Part shown: in pieces, positions 8,801 through 16,905 of the stretch | Numbering within the stretch: position 1 is the first letter of the stretch | Layout: every line of letters starts with the position of its first letter | Assembly: GCA_003671275.1 (NCBI GenBank) | Contig: QWPB01000042.1 | Span: 1 to 59,111, forward strand | Direction of reading: 5' to 3' | Source of the DNA: Planctomycetota bacterium | GTDB taxonomy: Bacteria > Planctomycetota > Planctomycetia > Planctomycetales > Planctomycetaceae | Length of the DNA: 59,111 bases | Program-made: the position numbers and the translations under genes | The notes under the pieces: model-generated | What the model was told of the DNA's origin: nothing | Seen by the model: the letters and a program-made list of their open reading frames with translations, nothing else | The model's database searches: none

Positions 8801-9777
8801 CGGCGGACCCACTGGGCGATGCGGTTAATCTGGCTGGAACCAAACCGCGGACGGTCTTCGAGATGCCCCCAGTAGTTCACATCAACTCCGACGATCAGGT
8901 CCGTATCGAACACCTGATCCTTCGTGATTTCGGTAAAGCCGTGGATCAATCGATCGGCAAAGTCCGCATCCAGCCGCAGTCGCCAGCCCAATGCCTGGTC
9001 CAGGTTTTGGCCGACGGCCTGATAGTTGTAGACCCCTGCGGAGGCTTCCATGTTGACCGACTGAGCGACTTCACCGGGGACCGGCACCGTAAACAGCAGG
9101 TCCAGACCCTCAGCCGCCGCCGACACTCGCGTCTGCGTGGCGAAGGTGATGTTGTTACCACTAAAGCGGGCCGAGTTTGGTGTAATCGAAGTGCCCAACT
9201 CCTGAACCAGCTCTCCAAATGGTTTGGACCAGTTCGCCCGAATATCCATCCATTGTGAGAACAACTCGACCGAGATCCCGGCCTGCTGGAATCGCACATC
9301 ACGGCTTTCGTCGTGGTCGTAGAATCCCGCGACACCCAGCACGAAATCACGGTCCGCAAAGTATTGGCGAACGCCGACGCCCGCTGTTCCTCCCATCTTA
9401 CCCTGGTTGGTAATGAACAGGCTGCCTTGCGAAAAGAAGTACGTATCCTCAACAAACATATAGGGGGCGAGATCGAGATAGGTGATCGACTGTGATCGCC
9501 CGACCGTATCGCCCGCGACATGGCCCAGCCGTCCGAGCATTCCCATGCCGCCGACCCCGAGATCTTCGGGAGCCGCATCGCCAAAGATGTGACTCTCGGG
9601 AAAACCCGTCGCAGAGCCACTGGCGCCATTGCCTTCTGACCGCAGCATCATCGGTGCGGGCTGCTGGGCCGCGACTTCCGATGCCAGAACGCATGCCAGA
9701 ACTCCCAGCAATCCCATCATCGGCGTCAGCCGAAGGCAATTGCGGAGTCTGGTGGGGGCCGTTTGGGGGAGGATCAT
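5836..9777 (-). CDS. inverse-autotransporter-like barrel with long beta-helix passenger
   Basis: The product of about 1,313 residues has a signal peptide (residues 1-39, ending near SEVAAQQ), then a region of about 250 residues with alternating aromatic strands (SLFITNQGKMGGTAGVGVRQ, FVLGVAGFYDHDES) like the beta-barrel of inverse autotransporters. The C-terminal 900 residues are built from short Asn-, Gly- and Asp-rich rungs with VTI, NNT and GNxxL patterns, typical of a right-handed parallel beta-helix. It is probably an outer-membrane anchored surface protein. The start at 9777 was chosen because the signal peptide follows and AGGTG precedes it; upstream ATGs at 9825 and 9939 would add 16 and 54 residues. 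The TAA stop overlaps the neighbour's TAG. Adhesion or polysaccharide binding is inference. Confidence 0.85.
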   Translation of the reverse strand: MILPQTAPTRLRNCLRLTPMMGLLGVLACVLASEVAAQQPAPMMLRSEGNGASGSATGFPESHIFGDAAPEDLGVGGMGMLGRLGHVAGDTVGRSQSITYLDLAPYMFVEDTYFFSQGSLFITNQGKMGGTAGVGVRQYFADRDFVLGVAGFYDHDESRDVRFQQAGISVELFSQWMDIRANWSKPFGELVQELGTSITPNSARFSGNNITFATQTRVSAAAEGLDLLFTVPVPGEVAQSVNMEASAGVYNYQAVGQNLDQALGWRLRLDADFADRLIHGFTEITKDQVFDTDLIVGVDVNYWGHLEDRPRFGSSQINRIAQWVRRNRTVVTIDSIRNNGDQVAINPNTGDPYFLYHVRNVPDPAPLPNFPAPTGTGAIETPFQFIEEAQNALPDSDLIFVHADSVYDARPTLDLNDGELVLGEGSGLNQTVPVVFGNQTADLTLPRATNGTNRPLFSNSVGPAVNLGNNNLFAGFDIQSPTGTAIIGDAISGGTIRDVRINNTVGPNAHGVLLLNSTGNITLTDVDITSVDGNSFFVSGGDAAITHSGTILNDTGFAVIVQNNGGSVGMGLSDVTDNGGQGVGIFGSSGSTTLGNLTLNNVTGDALQIVNVLGGGVTLAQDVDINNPVGSGVSIRNLTGFVSSAGQTITINNRGDVGVDLETINRGTASFDVSFGDVTIAGTAATGSHGVDFQDSEGFVSFQSLSIADSNDTGVNIGGTLQNTGRFFVIGQTTISNATNSSIFLNSDASEVDFNGIGINNRGARGIEVLDHVGTARFAGLVTISNENQVLVPAIDVQGVTQSAIFGTVNATDTRGQSGVLVIDNPGDIAFTSLSVSSQGNTAVTMSRNAGLAVNGGVLDADTARALTMLDNPDFDVNFDEVNSTNSDYGIFIENLVDPYSPADPLLPRDTLDRSGDFAVRGTGSGALPGGTISGQAIAGAHFLNLDQVSLTAQEYTGNVIGIEADVINEVDIINTDVVDNTSFGFDGLDVFRLDILGSLFQANEGVNQIRYLANRTNVLDSNNDLVRAQYVVTLEDSTFTDATGAGAVVGGGDMIAIQTTGSVTSEGPELFLGVFNNGDPNVGGAPGFTSNRGFDDAIVGVTWRGDLGEPGVTGVLIDNNNFQMSTNAGQVGIRLTTTRPSTNRDTVVYTNNVLNDGGGGVDTGLLFDFAGAADVSITDNFGRDANGDFAVNGFQMEGANDLGDTAINLTFRVADNNVDVSRNAMVFNSSDGTGILFDAIAGPSDVTLNGNQIFMTDDLILPLERGIFFNRIVGSINLIGDVDNIINNSTLPFFINSGLTTGSIIVNGQTVP

Positions 9778-10368
9778 CCATGCACCTCGTGAGCGCCACC
9801 CACGGAAGGAATCAGTTCTGGACATCAGACCTGAAACCCGTGAGTCGCCATCGTGACGACACCCTCCAACCGGGCAGACCGGTCCGAGGATCGGGCTGAC
9901 GATAGGGCAATCTCCAGAAACACGAAAAGTCGAAATCAACCGCCCTATCCGTCAGATTTGTCGAGGTTTGAACTCCTGATTTCCGAAGCTCGGCCACTTG
10001 GCGAGTGATCCCTATCCCGGATATCACAGCTCGTGAAAAAGTTGACACGAGCTTGTATTGTATTGTGATTAAAGGACTTGCGTGCGGCTTGTTGTGGTTT
10101 TTGTGAGCGGCGGTGCCGCCGATGGGCCGGCTCTTTTGCCGGGTGGAACGAGACTCGGAGTCGCTGCGGGAACCACCCTTGATGAAAAATGAACGACCTC
10201 TCCAGATTCCTGCCGATCGGCAGCTTTAGCCACACACCCCATCCGATTCCCGGCAGTTTTTGCCAGGAAATCCTTAGGTGGCGGGCTGCGTCAAAACAAG
10301 GGGGCCGCATCTTCCGAATCCAGCCCCGATTCGGTCACGCAGCCCTTGGTGCCCGACGCCCATCCCGA
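9778..10368. other. 591-bp intergenic region between beta-helix gene and lysC
   Basis: Both flanking genes are on the minus strand, so this segment holds the lysC 3' end side and the upstream region of the surface protein. It includes a CGGCGG/CCGCCG hairpin around 10108-10121, the inverted repeat at 10028-10053 listed separately, and T-rich and A-rich patches near 10036-10075 that contrast with the GC-rich surroundings. No gene is supported here. Confidence 0.6.
10028..10053. promoter_or_regulatory. inverted repeat overlapping a TTGACA hexamer
   Basis: AGCTCGTG (10028-10035) and CACGAGCT (10046-10053) form a perfect 8-bp dyad with a 10-base centre. The right half overlaps a plus-strand TTGACA at 10042-10047, and the region after it is AT-rich. 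It could be an operator or a terminator stem. No coding sequence follows closely on the plus strand, and on the minus strand it lies about 250 bases upstream of the surface-protein gene. Confidence 0.35.
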
Positions 10369-12162
10369 TCAGATCAGGGCGAAGGCCTTTCGCAGCGCCG
10401 TCAGGGCCAATGCCCCCTGGGACTGGGCCACCGCCACGCTCATACGGATTTCGGAGGTATTGACCATCTTGACGTTGATCTTGGACTCTGCCAGAGCCTT
10501 GAACATCCGCTCTCCCACTCCGGTGTGGGTCCGCAGTCCAATCCCGCTGACAGACAGCAGGGCGATCTCACGTTCATGACTGACTGACGATCCTGTCCAG
10601 CGCTGCACGAGCGGCTGAATGGCGGCTTCGCACTTACTCAAATCAGCCATATCCACAGTAAATGACACCTCTGTCGTCGAGTTCCGACTGACGTTCTGCA
10701 CAATCATATCGACCGAGACCCCCGCATTGGCCACCCCTTCAAACAGTTCGGCGGAGATCCCCGGTCGGTCCTGGACATTATGGACCGTTACGCGGGCCTG
10801 CGATTCATCGAGTACGACCTCGCTGACCACGATGTCCTCCATACTCCGCAGGCGGCTGACGACGGATGCCAGTCGCTCCTGTTCGTTGGCCTGGGCAGTC
10901 GCCGTGGCGGCCACGCGAGCAAGTCCAGCCAGCAGTTCCGGAGCCGGGTTCTCGGACTCCAGCTGGAATCCGCTGTGAACGGTCCGCAGTGCCTGTTCGC
11001 TCACATTCCGATCGACCAGCACCGAAACCTTGATATCGCTGGTCGAGATCATCTGAATGTTGATCCCGGCATCCGCCAACCGTCGGAACATGCGAGCCGC
11101 GACGCCGGAGCTGTGCTTCATCCCCGCCCCGACAGCGGAAACCTTGGCCAGATTGGTCCCGCTCATGATGGAACCCTCCCCCAGTTCGGTCACTGCTTCT
11201 TGTGCGGCAGTCAGGGTTTCGGCCAGTTCGCTGGCGTCGACCGTGAATGAAACTTCCGCCTTGTTGTTCGCCGAGACGTTCTGTACCACCATGTCGACCG
11301 GAATCTTGCGAGCCGACATTTTGGCGAAAATCAGGCTCATCACGCCTGGGCGATCCGGAATATCACACAGACTGACGCGGACTTCATCCCGGACCAGCGC
11401 CATCCCCGTTACGCTCCGGACCAGCTCTTCGCCCGTCGAGGCGATCAGTGTGCCTGCCCGATCGTTCTGGGAATGTCGCACGCGCAGCGCGACATCAAAC
11501 TTCTTTGCGAATTCAATGCTGCGAGAGTGCATCACACCCGCCCCGAGACTCGCCATTTCCAGCATTTCGTCATACGAAATGCGGGTGATCTGTCGGGCGT
11601 CGGGCACGATTCGCGGGTCGGTGGTGTAGACTCCATCCACGTCGGTGTAGATCTCGCACTCATCAGCTTCCAGGGCAGCGGCCAGGGCTGTTGCCGTGGT
11701 GTCGCTTCCTCCACGCCCGAGGGTCGTGATATCTCCGTTCTCGGCTGTCCCCTGAAAACCGCACGCCACCACAATCTTGCCCGCGTTCAGCTCCTGCCGC
11801 AGCCGGTCGGTCGAAATCTGGCTGATCCGGGCTTTGGTGTACGTCTGGTCTGTGACGATCCCAATCTGCTCGCCGGTCAGCGAGATCGCGGGCTCACCCA
11901 GGGTGCTGATCGCCATGGCCACCAGTGCCACAGCTTCCTGTTCCCCGGTCGACAACAGCATGTCCATCTCTCGCGGCTGGGGAGTCGCGGTGATCTCATT
12001 GGCCAGGTCGATCAGTTCGTCGGTCTTTTTGCCACGTGCCGAGCAGACCATGACTACCTGATGTCCGGCCCGTTTCGCGGCGACGGCTCGCCGAGCTGCG
12101 GAGAGAATCCGCTCCGGAGTTCCGACACTGGTTCCGCCAAACTTTTGCACGATCAGGGACAC
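10369..12162 (-). CDS. lysC: aspartate kinase with four ACT domains
   Basis: Aspartokinase phosphorylates aspartate, the first step towards lysine, threonine and methionine. The kinase domain occupies about residues 1-245 and shows KFGGTSVG (7-14), a TLGRGGSDTTA motif and the TDVDGVYTTDPR segment. The remaining 350 residues contain two similar blocks, each made of two ACT units; the repeated segments read DRPGVMSLIF/DRPGISAELF, VDMVVQNVS/VDMIVQNVS and INIQMISTSDIKVSVLV/INVKMVNTSEIRMSVAV. Usual bacterial enzymes are about 400 residues with one ACT pair; a doubled ACT region of about 600 residues is known from cyanobacterial enzymes. The four sites probably give more complex feedback control by end-product amino acids. 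It is a single gene with no amino-acid biosynthesis neighbour. Confidence 0.95.
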   Translation of the reverse strand: MSLIVQKFGGTSVGTPERILSAARRAVAAKRAGHQVVMVCSARGKKTDELIDLANEITATPQPREMDMLLSTGEQEAVALVAMAISTLGEPAISLTGEQIGIVTDQTYTKARISQISTDRLRQELNAGKIVVACGFQGTAENGDITTLGRGGSDTTATALAAALEADECEIYTDVDGVYTTDPRIVPDARQITRISYDEMLEMASLGAGVMHSRSIEFAKKFDVALRVRHSQNDRAGTLIASTGEELVRSVTGMALVRDEVRVSLCDIPDRPGVMSLIFAKMSARKIPVDMVVQNVSANNKAEVSFTVDASELAETLTAAQEAVTELGEGSIMSGTNLAKVSAVGAGMKHSSGVAARMFRRLADAGINIQMISTSDIKVSVLVDRNVSEQALRTVHSGFQLESENPAPELLAGLARVAATATAQANEQERLASVVSRLRSMEDIVVSEVVLDESQARVTVHNVQDRPGISAELFEGVANAGVSVDMIVQNVSRNSTTEVSFTVDMADLSKCEAAIQPLVQRWTGSSVSHEREIALLSVSGIGLRTHTGVGERMFKALAESKINVKMVNTSEIRMSVAVAQSQGALALTALRKAFALI

Positions 12163-12355
12163 GAATCACACTCCACCGGATGTTGACTTCCGTGCAGGAC
12201 AAAACACCTGCCCAGTTCCAGGCAAGCGGCAGAGGATACCAGAGTGTCAGACGGGGGGAAATCCAGCGATAATCAATGAAAATGGATCGATTCGATCACC
12301 GGCAGGTTGGGTGCCTGGACGGGTCGTTCCAGATTCCGTCGATCAGGCCGGGCTC

Positions 12356-13723
12356 TCAGCCTGCGAACATCCGCTCCAGCGGCGTCCCGGTGGCCAAGCG
12401 GTGGGGGCGACCGGTCTGGTCGTGCATCTCCGCCGCTGAATCGAGTCCAAATCGTGACAGGATCGTGGCTGCGATATCTCCCGGAGTGACCGGATCTGTG
12501 GCGGGATAGGCCCCCGTCGCATCACTGGCTCCGTAGACGTTGCCGCCGCGGATGCCGCCTCCTGCGAACATCACGCTGTAGCAGTTGGGCCAGTGATCCC
12601 GCCCCGCTCCGCCGTTGATCTTCGGGGTTCGGCCAAATTCTCCGGTCACCACGATCAGCGTCGAGTCCAGCAGCCCGCGCTCCTGCAGATCGTCGATCAA
12701 GGCCGAAAGCCCCCGATCGATGGGCGGCAGCAAATGGTTCTTATGCTGCTGAAAGCATTGGGCATGGGCATCCCAGTTCTGCCCCTGCTGCTTGTAATCA
12801 TAGACCGTGATGAACGGAACCCCAGCTTCGACCAGTCGCCGGGCCAGAAGCAGATTCTGGCCACGCATCTCGTGGGCATACCCGACATCACTGGTCGCCC
12901 CCGAGCCCCAGCCGTAGCGATCGCGAACTTCCGCAGGCTCCTGCGTGATGTCAAGGGCCTGGTGAATCACATTCGAGTCGAGCAACCGGTACGCCCGCTC
13001 ATAGTGCGAGGCCAGCCCACGGCCCGACTCCCTATCCAGATCGAGTGATCGCCGCAGCTGATCGCGTTGCTTGCGACGCTCCGATCCCAGATCGGCGGCC
13101 TGTCTCAGGGTTTCGACCTGGTATTGCCTTACCGCGAGATCGACATCGATCCTCAGCGGGTCATAGTTCTGGCCGAGGAAGCCGCCGCCCTGGCACGGAG
13201 TCGGCACGACATTCTGGAATACATAGGGCAGCGCGGTGTACCGCACCTCGGCATCGGACGGAAGTCGCGGACGCTGCGAGGTCACGATGCTGCCGTAACT
13301 CGGGTAGACCTGTGGCAGCGGGGCGAACAACTCTCGATCCGGCCCATCGAGTGGCCGCCCCGTCAGGGCCTGGATCGAGGCGGCATCGTGCAACGTGGCG
13401 GTGTGACTCACACTCCGGACCAGTCCGATATGGTGCATCCGCTGGGCCAGGCGGGGCAGATGCTCGCTGATCTGAACCCCCGGAACCGAAGTCGCGATCG
13501 GTTGAAACTCACCGCGCACATCCGAGGGCGCATTCGGTTTGGGATCAAACGTCTCAATGTGACTCGGCCCGCCGTACAGAAACAGCAGAATGCACGAGCG
13601 AATCGACCCGTTCCCCGTGGCACCGAGCACGGACCTGGGAGATACACCACCCGCTAGCCCCAGCATTCCCAGCTGGATCAGCCTGCGCCGCGGCAGTGGT
13701 AACAATCCAAATCCAGACACCAC
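12356..13723 (-). CDS. DUF1501 family exported protein
   Basis: The start is a GTG preceded by CTGGAG at good spacing. The N-terminus is Tat-like (RRRLIQLGMLGLAGG). The body shows landmarks of DUF1501: LFLYGGPSHIETFDPKPNAP near the start, LVRSVSHTATLHDAAS, then VVTGEFGRTPKINGGAGRDHWPNCYSV split over the C-terminal third. These proteins have an alkaline-phosphatase/sulfatase-like fold and occur in large numbers in planctomycetes, generally next to a DUF1549/DUF1553 cytochrome-type gene. No such partner is adjacent here, so this is an orphan copy. The biochemical activity is not known. Confidence 0.92.
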   Translation of the reverse strand: MVSGFGLLPLPRRRLIQLGMLGLAGGVSPRSVLGATGNGSIRSCILLFLYGGPSHIETFDPKPNAPSDVRGEFQPIATSVPGVQISEHLPRLAQRMHHIGLVRSVSHTATLHDAASIQALTGRPLDGPDRELFAPLPQVYPSYGSIVTSQRPRLPSDAEVRYTALPYVFQNVVPTPCQGGGFLGQNYDPLRIDVDLAVRQYQVETLRQAADLGSERRKQRDQLRRSLDLDRESGRGLASHYERAYRLLDSNVIHQALDITQEPAEVRDRYGWGSGATSDVGYAHEMRGQNLLLARRLVEAGVPFITVYDYKQQGQNWDAHAQCFQQHKNHLLPPIDRGLSALIDDLQERGLLDSTLIVVTGEFGRTPKINGGAGRDHWPNCYSVMFAGGGIRGGNVYGASDATGAYPATDPVTPGDIAATILSRFGLDSAAEMHDQTGRPHRLATGTPLERMFAG

Positions 13724-14154
13724 TGACAGCTCCAGGGGACGTTAAGCAACGCATGCATCGAAGTTTATTGATCGGAGAGGCACCCACCAAGAGTGAATAC
13801 CAAAAATACCAAGGCGATTCTGTTCGCACGTGGCGTCCGGCTCTGCAATTCCGGGCAGTGTCCCATGTCAAAACCTTCTCAGTTTTGCAATTTGCAAGTA
13901 GATCACAGGGATGAGGAGAGTCCCTCAGAAGCATAGAAGGGGGAACGGACGTCCATGGTGGTGTCCCGTGTGGCCATCTGCTCCCTTGCTGTTACCGGGC
14001 TGGTCGGTTCAACTGCATAAGTCTCGACAGATCCATTCCTGGTTGAACGTGCGGGAATTATTCTGAGTGCTGATGGAGTGGCTGTGGGTTTGATGAGACG
14101 GGCACCGGGCCTGCGGGCTTGGTGGGATGATGTCACTACCAACGAGGGGCGATC
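13724..14154. other. 431-bp divergent intergenic region
   Basis: This segment lies between the divergent DUF1501 and lactonase-family genes and should hold both promoters. It is somewhat AT-richer between 13740 and 13910. A GAGGGGCGATC stretch just before 14155 is the ribosome binding site of the plus-strand gene. I do not see a convincing -35/-10 pair or a strong palindrome. Overlapping frames on the minus strand through this region have no protein-like features. Confidence 0.5.
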
Positions 14155-15303
14155 ATGCGGCGATGGTTTTCCGGTGGGATGAGTGCGGCACTGGCCTTGG
14201 TGATGGGGAGCTATGCAATGGCTGGCGATACCGTGCGGGCGTACATTGGAACCTACACCCAGAAGGGTGGCGCGGGAATTTATGTTCTCGAACTCGACCG
14301 GGAAACGGGCAAAGTCACCGAAGCCCGCGTCGCTGCCGAACAGAAGAATCCCTCGTTTGTGGCCATTCATCCGTCTCGCAAATTCTTGTACGCGGTCAGT
14401 GAGGTCGACAACGTCGATGGCAAAACGGGGGGCGGGGCGTCGGCTTACAGAATCGACACGAAAAGCGGCACTCTGGAAAAACTGAATGCCGAGATGACCG
14501 GCGGGGGGGCCCCCTGCCATCTCGTCGTTGACGCCGCAGGTAAAAATCTGCTGCTCGCCAACTACTCCGGAGGGAGCGTGGCGTGCCTGCCGATTGGTGC
14601 GGACGGGACCCTGAAACCGACCAGCAGTTTTGTTCAGCATGTCGGTTCCAGTGTCGACAAGGGGCGTCAGGAAGCGCCGCACGCGCACTCGATCAACGTG
14701 GACCCGACCGGAGCCTACTCGGTGGTTGCGGACCTCGGTCTCGACAAGGTGCTGGTGTACAAGTTCAACAGTGAGGCAGGCACGCTATCCCCGAATAACC
14801 CCGCCTCGACTTCGACCAAGCCCGGCGGCGGACCCCGGCACTTCGCGTTTCACCCGAGTGGCAAGTACGCCTACACCAATCTGGAGATGACTTCGGAAGT
14901 CACCGCATTCCAGGTGCAGCCCGGTGGTGTCCTGGCGGGGATTCAGACATTGAGCACGTTGCCCAACGGCGAACCGGTTCCCGGCAACTCAACCGCCGAG
15001 TGCCAGGTCCATCCCAATGGAAAGTTTGTTTACGTCTCGAATCGCGGGCACAACACGCTGGCCATCTACTCGGTGGATCTCAGCAACGGACGACTCACGC
15101 ATATCGGCAACCAGTCCACGGGCGGAGCCGTCCCCCGGAATTTCTGCATCGATCCTAGCGGCCGGTTCATCCTGGCCGCTAACCAGGAATCGGACACGGT
15201 GGTTGTCCTGAAGGTCGATCAGGAGACGGGGCTGCTGACTCTCACGGGCAGCCAGGCCCAGGTTTCGATGCCAGTCTGCGTGAAGTTCTGGGAAGCCCCG
15301 TAG
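14155..15303 (+). CDS. lactonase-family seven-bladed beta-propeller (exported)
   Basis: The product has a signal peptide (residues 1-23, ending at AMAG) and a repeated propeller body. Repeating blade units of the form HPSGKYAYTN, HPNGKFVYVSNRG, DPSGRFILAANQ and DPTGAYSVVADLG are clear, as is QEAPHAHS, a family landmark of the 6-phosphogluconolactonase Pgl/YbhE group (PF10282). The cytoplasmic enzyme hydrolyses 6-phosphogluconolactone, but this copy carries an export signal, so its substrate is probably a different lactone or it has a binding role. A strong hairpin terminator follows at 15359-15417. Confidence 0.88.
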   Translation: MRRWFSGGMSAALALVMGSYAMAGDTVRAYIGTYTQKGGAGIYVLELDRETGKVTEARVAAEQKNPSFVAIHPSRKFLYAVSEVDNVDGKTGGGASAYRIDTKSGTLEKLNAEMTGGGAPCHLVVDAAGKNLLLANYSGGSVACLPIGADGTLKPTSSFVQHVGSSVDKGRQEAPHAHSINVDPTGAYSVVADLGLDKVLVYKFNSEAGTLSPNNPASTSTKPGGGPRHFAFHPSGKYAYTNLEMTSEVTAFQVQPGGVLAGIQTLSTLPNGEPVPGNSTAECQVHPNGKFVYVSNRGHNTLAIYSVDLSNGRLTHIGNQSTGGAVPRNFCIDPSGRFILAANQESDTVVVLKVDQETGLLTLTGSQAQVSMPVCVKFWEAP

Positions 15304-15349
15304 TTCAACGGGTTCAACCTGACCTTCCCCACCAGCGTGCGTTCGAAAT

Positions 15350-15417
15350 TGCCGGAACCGGCAGTATTTCACCACGGAGCGACGCCGTTGTTCCGTGGTG
15401 AAATACTGTCGGTTTTT
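15350..15417 (+). terminator. long-stem terminator with a competing hairpin
   Basis: A 20-bp stem with one G-T pair (15359-15378 against 15392-15411, 13-base loop) is followed by GTTTTTC, giving a Rho-independent terminator for the lactonase-family gene. TGCCGG-AA-CCGGCA at 15350-15363 forms an alternative hairpin that uses the first bases of the terminator's left arm, so the two structures exclude each other at the base of the stem. It ends about 100 bases before the DUF1552 start. Confidence 0.75.
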
Positions 15418-15520
15418 CGGATGCGCACACGTTTTCGAGGGCTCCTCGGAATCGGTTTGTCTCCCGACGCGGTCGCGGGGTATGATCAAGTGACGCGGAT
15501 TTCAGATGACGGGAGGCATC

Positions 15521-16846
15521 ATGCAGCCACTGGCACGGCGGACATTTTTGCAGGGAGCAGGGGCGCTGCTTGGACTGCCATTGCTGGAAGCGATGGGGTC
15601 TCGCAGCCTGTATGCTGCTCCGGTGGTGGTGGAGTTGCCCCGGCGGATGGCCTTTGTGTTCGTCGCCAATGGGGTCATCATGCCCCACTGGAAACCGACC
15701 AGCGAGGGGCCGGGATGTACACTACCCAAGACGTTGGCACCGCTGGAAAAAGTCCGCGATCAGCTGACGGTAATCAGTGGGCTGGCTCAAGACCACGCCC
15801 GTGCCAAGGCGGACGGTGCGGGGGATCATGCCCGGTCCGCATCGACGTTCCTGACTTGTTCGCACCCCCGCAAGACGGACGGAGCCGACATCTCGGTGGG
15901 GACTTCGATCGACCAGGTGGCCGCGAACCTCATTGGTTCTCAAACGCGGTTGCCTTCCCTGGAACTGGGGATCGAATCCGGTCGACAGGCGGGCAGCTGC
16001 GACTCGGGCTACAGCTGCGCGTATTCGAACAGTATTTCCTGGAAGACCGAAACGACACCGATGGGGAAAGAGGTGAACCCCAAACTGGCGTTTGAACGGC
16101 TGTTTGGCGGTGTCGACACCGCCAAAGCCGTCGAGCGGGATTTCTACCGCAAGAGTATTCTGGACACCGTGGCCAGTGATGCCGAACGACTGAAAAAGAA
16201 TGTCGGTGCCAGCGATCTCAGAAAACTGGACGAGTATTTCACCAGTGTTCGGGAAATCGAACAGCGGATCAGCCGGGCGGTCGACGACAATCAAAGACGG
16301 ACCCCGACGATGCCCGCACCGAAGGGCATTCCGGAGAAACTCTCCGAGCATATCGACCTGATGTTCGATCTGCTGCAACTGGCCTTTCAGACCGATACCA
16401 CACGGATTGCCACCCTGATGCTGGCCAATGAAGGGAGCAATCGGGCGTATCGCGAGGTGGACGTGAAGGAAGGGCACCATCAGCTTTCGCATCATCGCAA
16501 TGACGAAGCCAAGATGGCCGAGATCCAGAAGATCGACCAGTATCTGGTCGAGCGGTTCGCCCGCTTCCTGGGGAACCTGCAGTCCACGAAAGAGGGGAAC
16601 GGCACGCTCCTCGATCAGAGCATGATCGTTTACGGCTGCTCGATCAGCGATGGTAACCGCCACCGCCATGAAGACCTGCCCGTCTTGTTGGTGGGGCGGG
16701 GGGGCTCCACCATTCAGGCGGGGCGGCATTTGAGCCTGAAGAATGAAACGCCGATGGCGAATCTCTACCTGTCGATGCTCGATCGAATGGGGGCGAAGCA
16801 GGACCGCTTTGGCGACAGTACCGGACCATTGAAAGAGATCGGCTGA
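15521..16846 (+). CDS. DUF1552 family exported protein
   Basis: The N-terminus carries a Tat signal (ARRTFLQGAGALLGLPLLEAM). The mature part shows DUF1552 landmarks: an early FVFVANGVIMPHWKP, a GLAQDHARAKADGAGDHARS block, SCDSGYSCAYSNSISW, and a C-terminal IVYGCSISDGNRHRHEDLPVLL. Family members are related to DUF1501 in overall plan and are usually encoded just after a DUF1592/DUF1588 gene; no such partner is present here. The start at 15521 follows GGGAGG at short spacing; another ATG at 15506 in the same frame would add five residues. Function is unknown. Confidence 0.92.
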   Translation: MQPLARRTFLQGAGALLGLPLLEAMGSRSLYAAPVVVELPRRMAFVFVANGVIMPHWKPTSEGPGCTLPKTLAPLEKVRDQLTVISGLAQDHARAKADGAGDHARSASTFLTCSHPRKTDGADISVGTSIDQVAANLIGSQTRLPSLELGIESGRQAGSCDSGYSCAYSNSISWKTETTPMGKEVNPKLAFERLFGGVDTAKAVERDFYRKSILDTVASDAERLKKNVGASDLRKLDEYFTSVREIEQRISRAVDDNQRRTPTMPAPKGIPEKLSEHIDLMFDLLQLAFQTDTTRIATLMLANEGSNRAYREVDVKEGHHQLSHHRNDEAKMAEIQKIDQYLVERFARFLGNLQSTKEGNGTLLDQSMIVYGCSISDGNRHRHEDLPVLLVGRGGSTIQAGRHLSLKNETPMANLYLSMLDRMGAKQDRFGDSTGPLKEIG

Positions 16847-16905
16847 GCCCAAGTCGGTCCTTTCGCCGTGATCGTGATGAAGGAACAAGAGGCCCCTGAT
16901 CTCGC

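Noticed and set aside
13903-14688. 261-residue minus-strand frame
   Set aside because: It covers the start of the lactonase-family gene and the divergent gap, and has no recognisable sequence. The opposite frame has clear propeller motifs and a good ribosome site.
15521-15550. TGGCAC at about 15530 as a sigma-54 promoter
   Set aside because: TGGCAC is present but no TTGC follows at the required five-base spacing, and the site lies inside the DUF1552 coding sequence.
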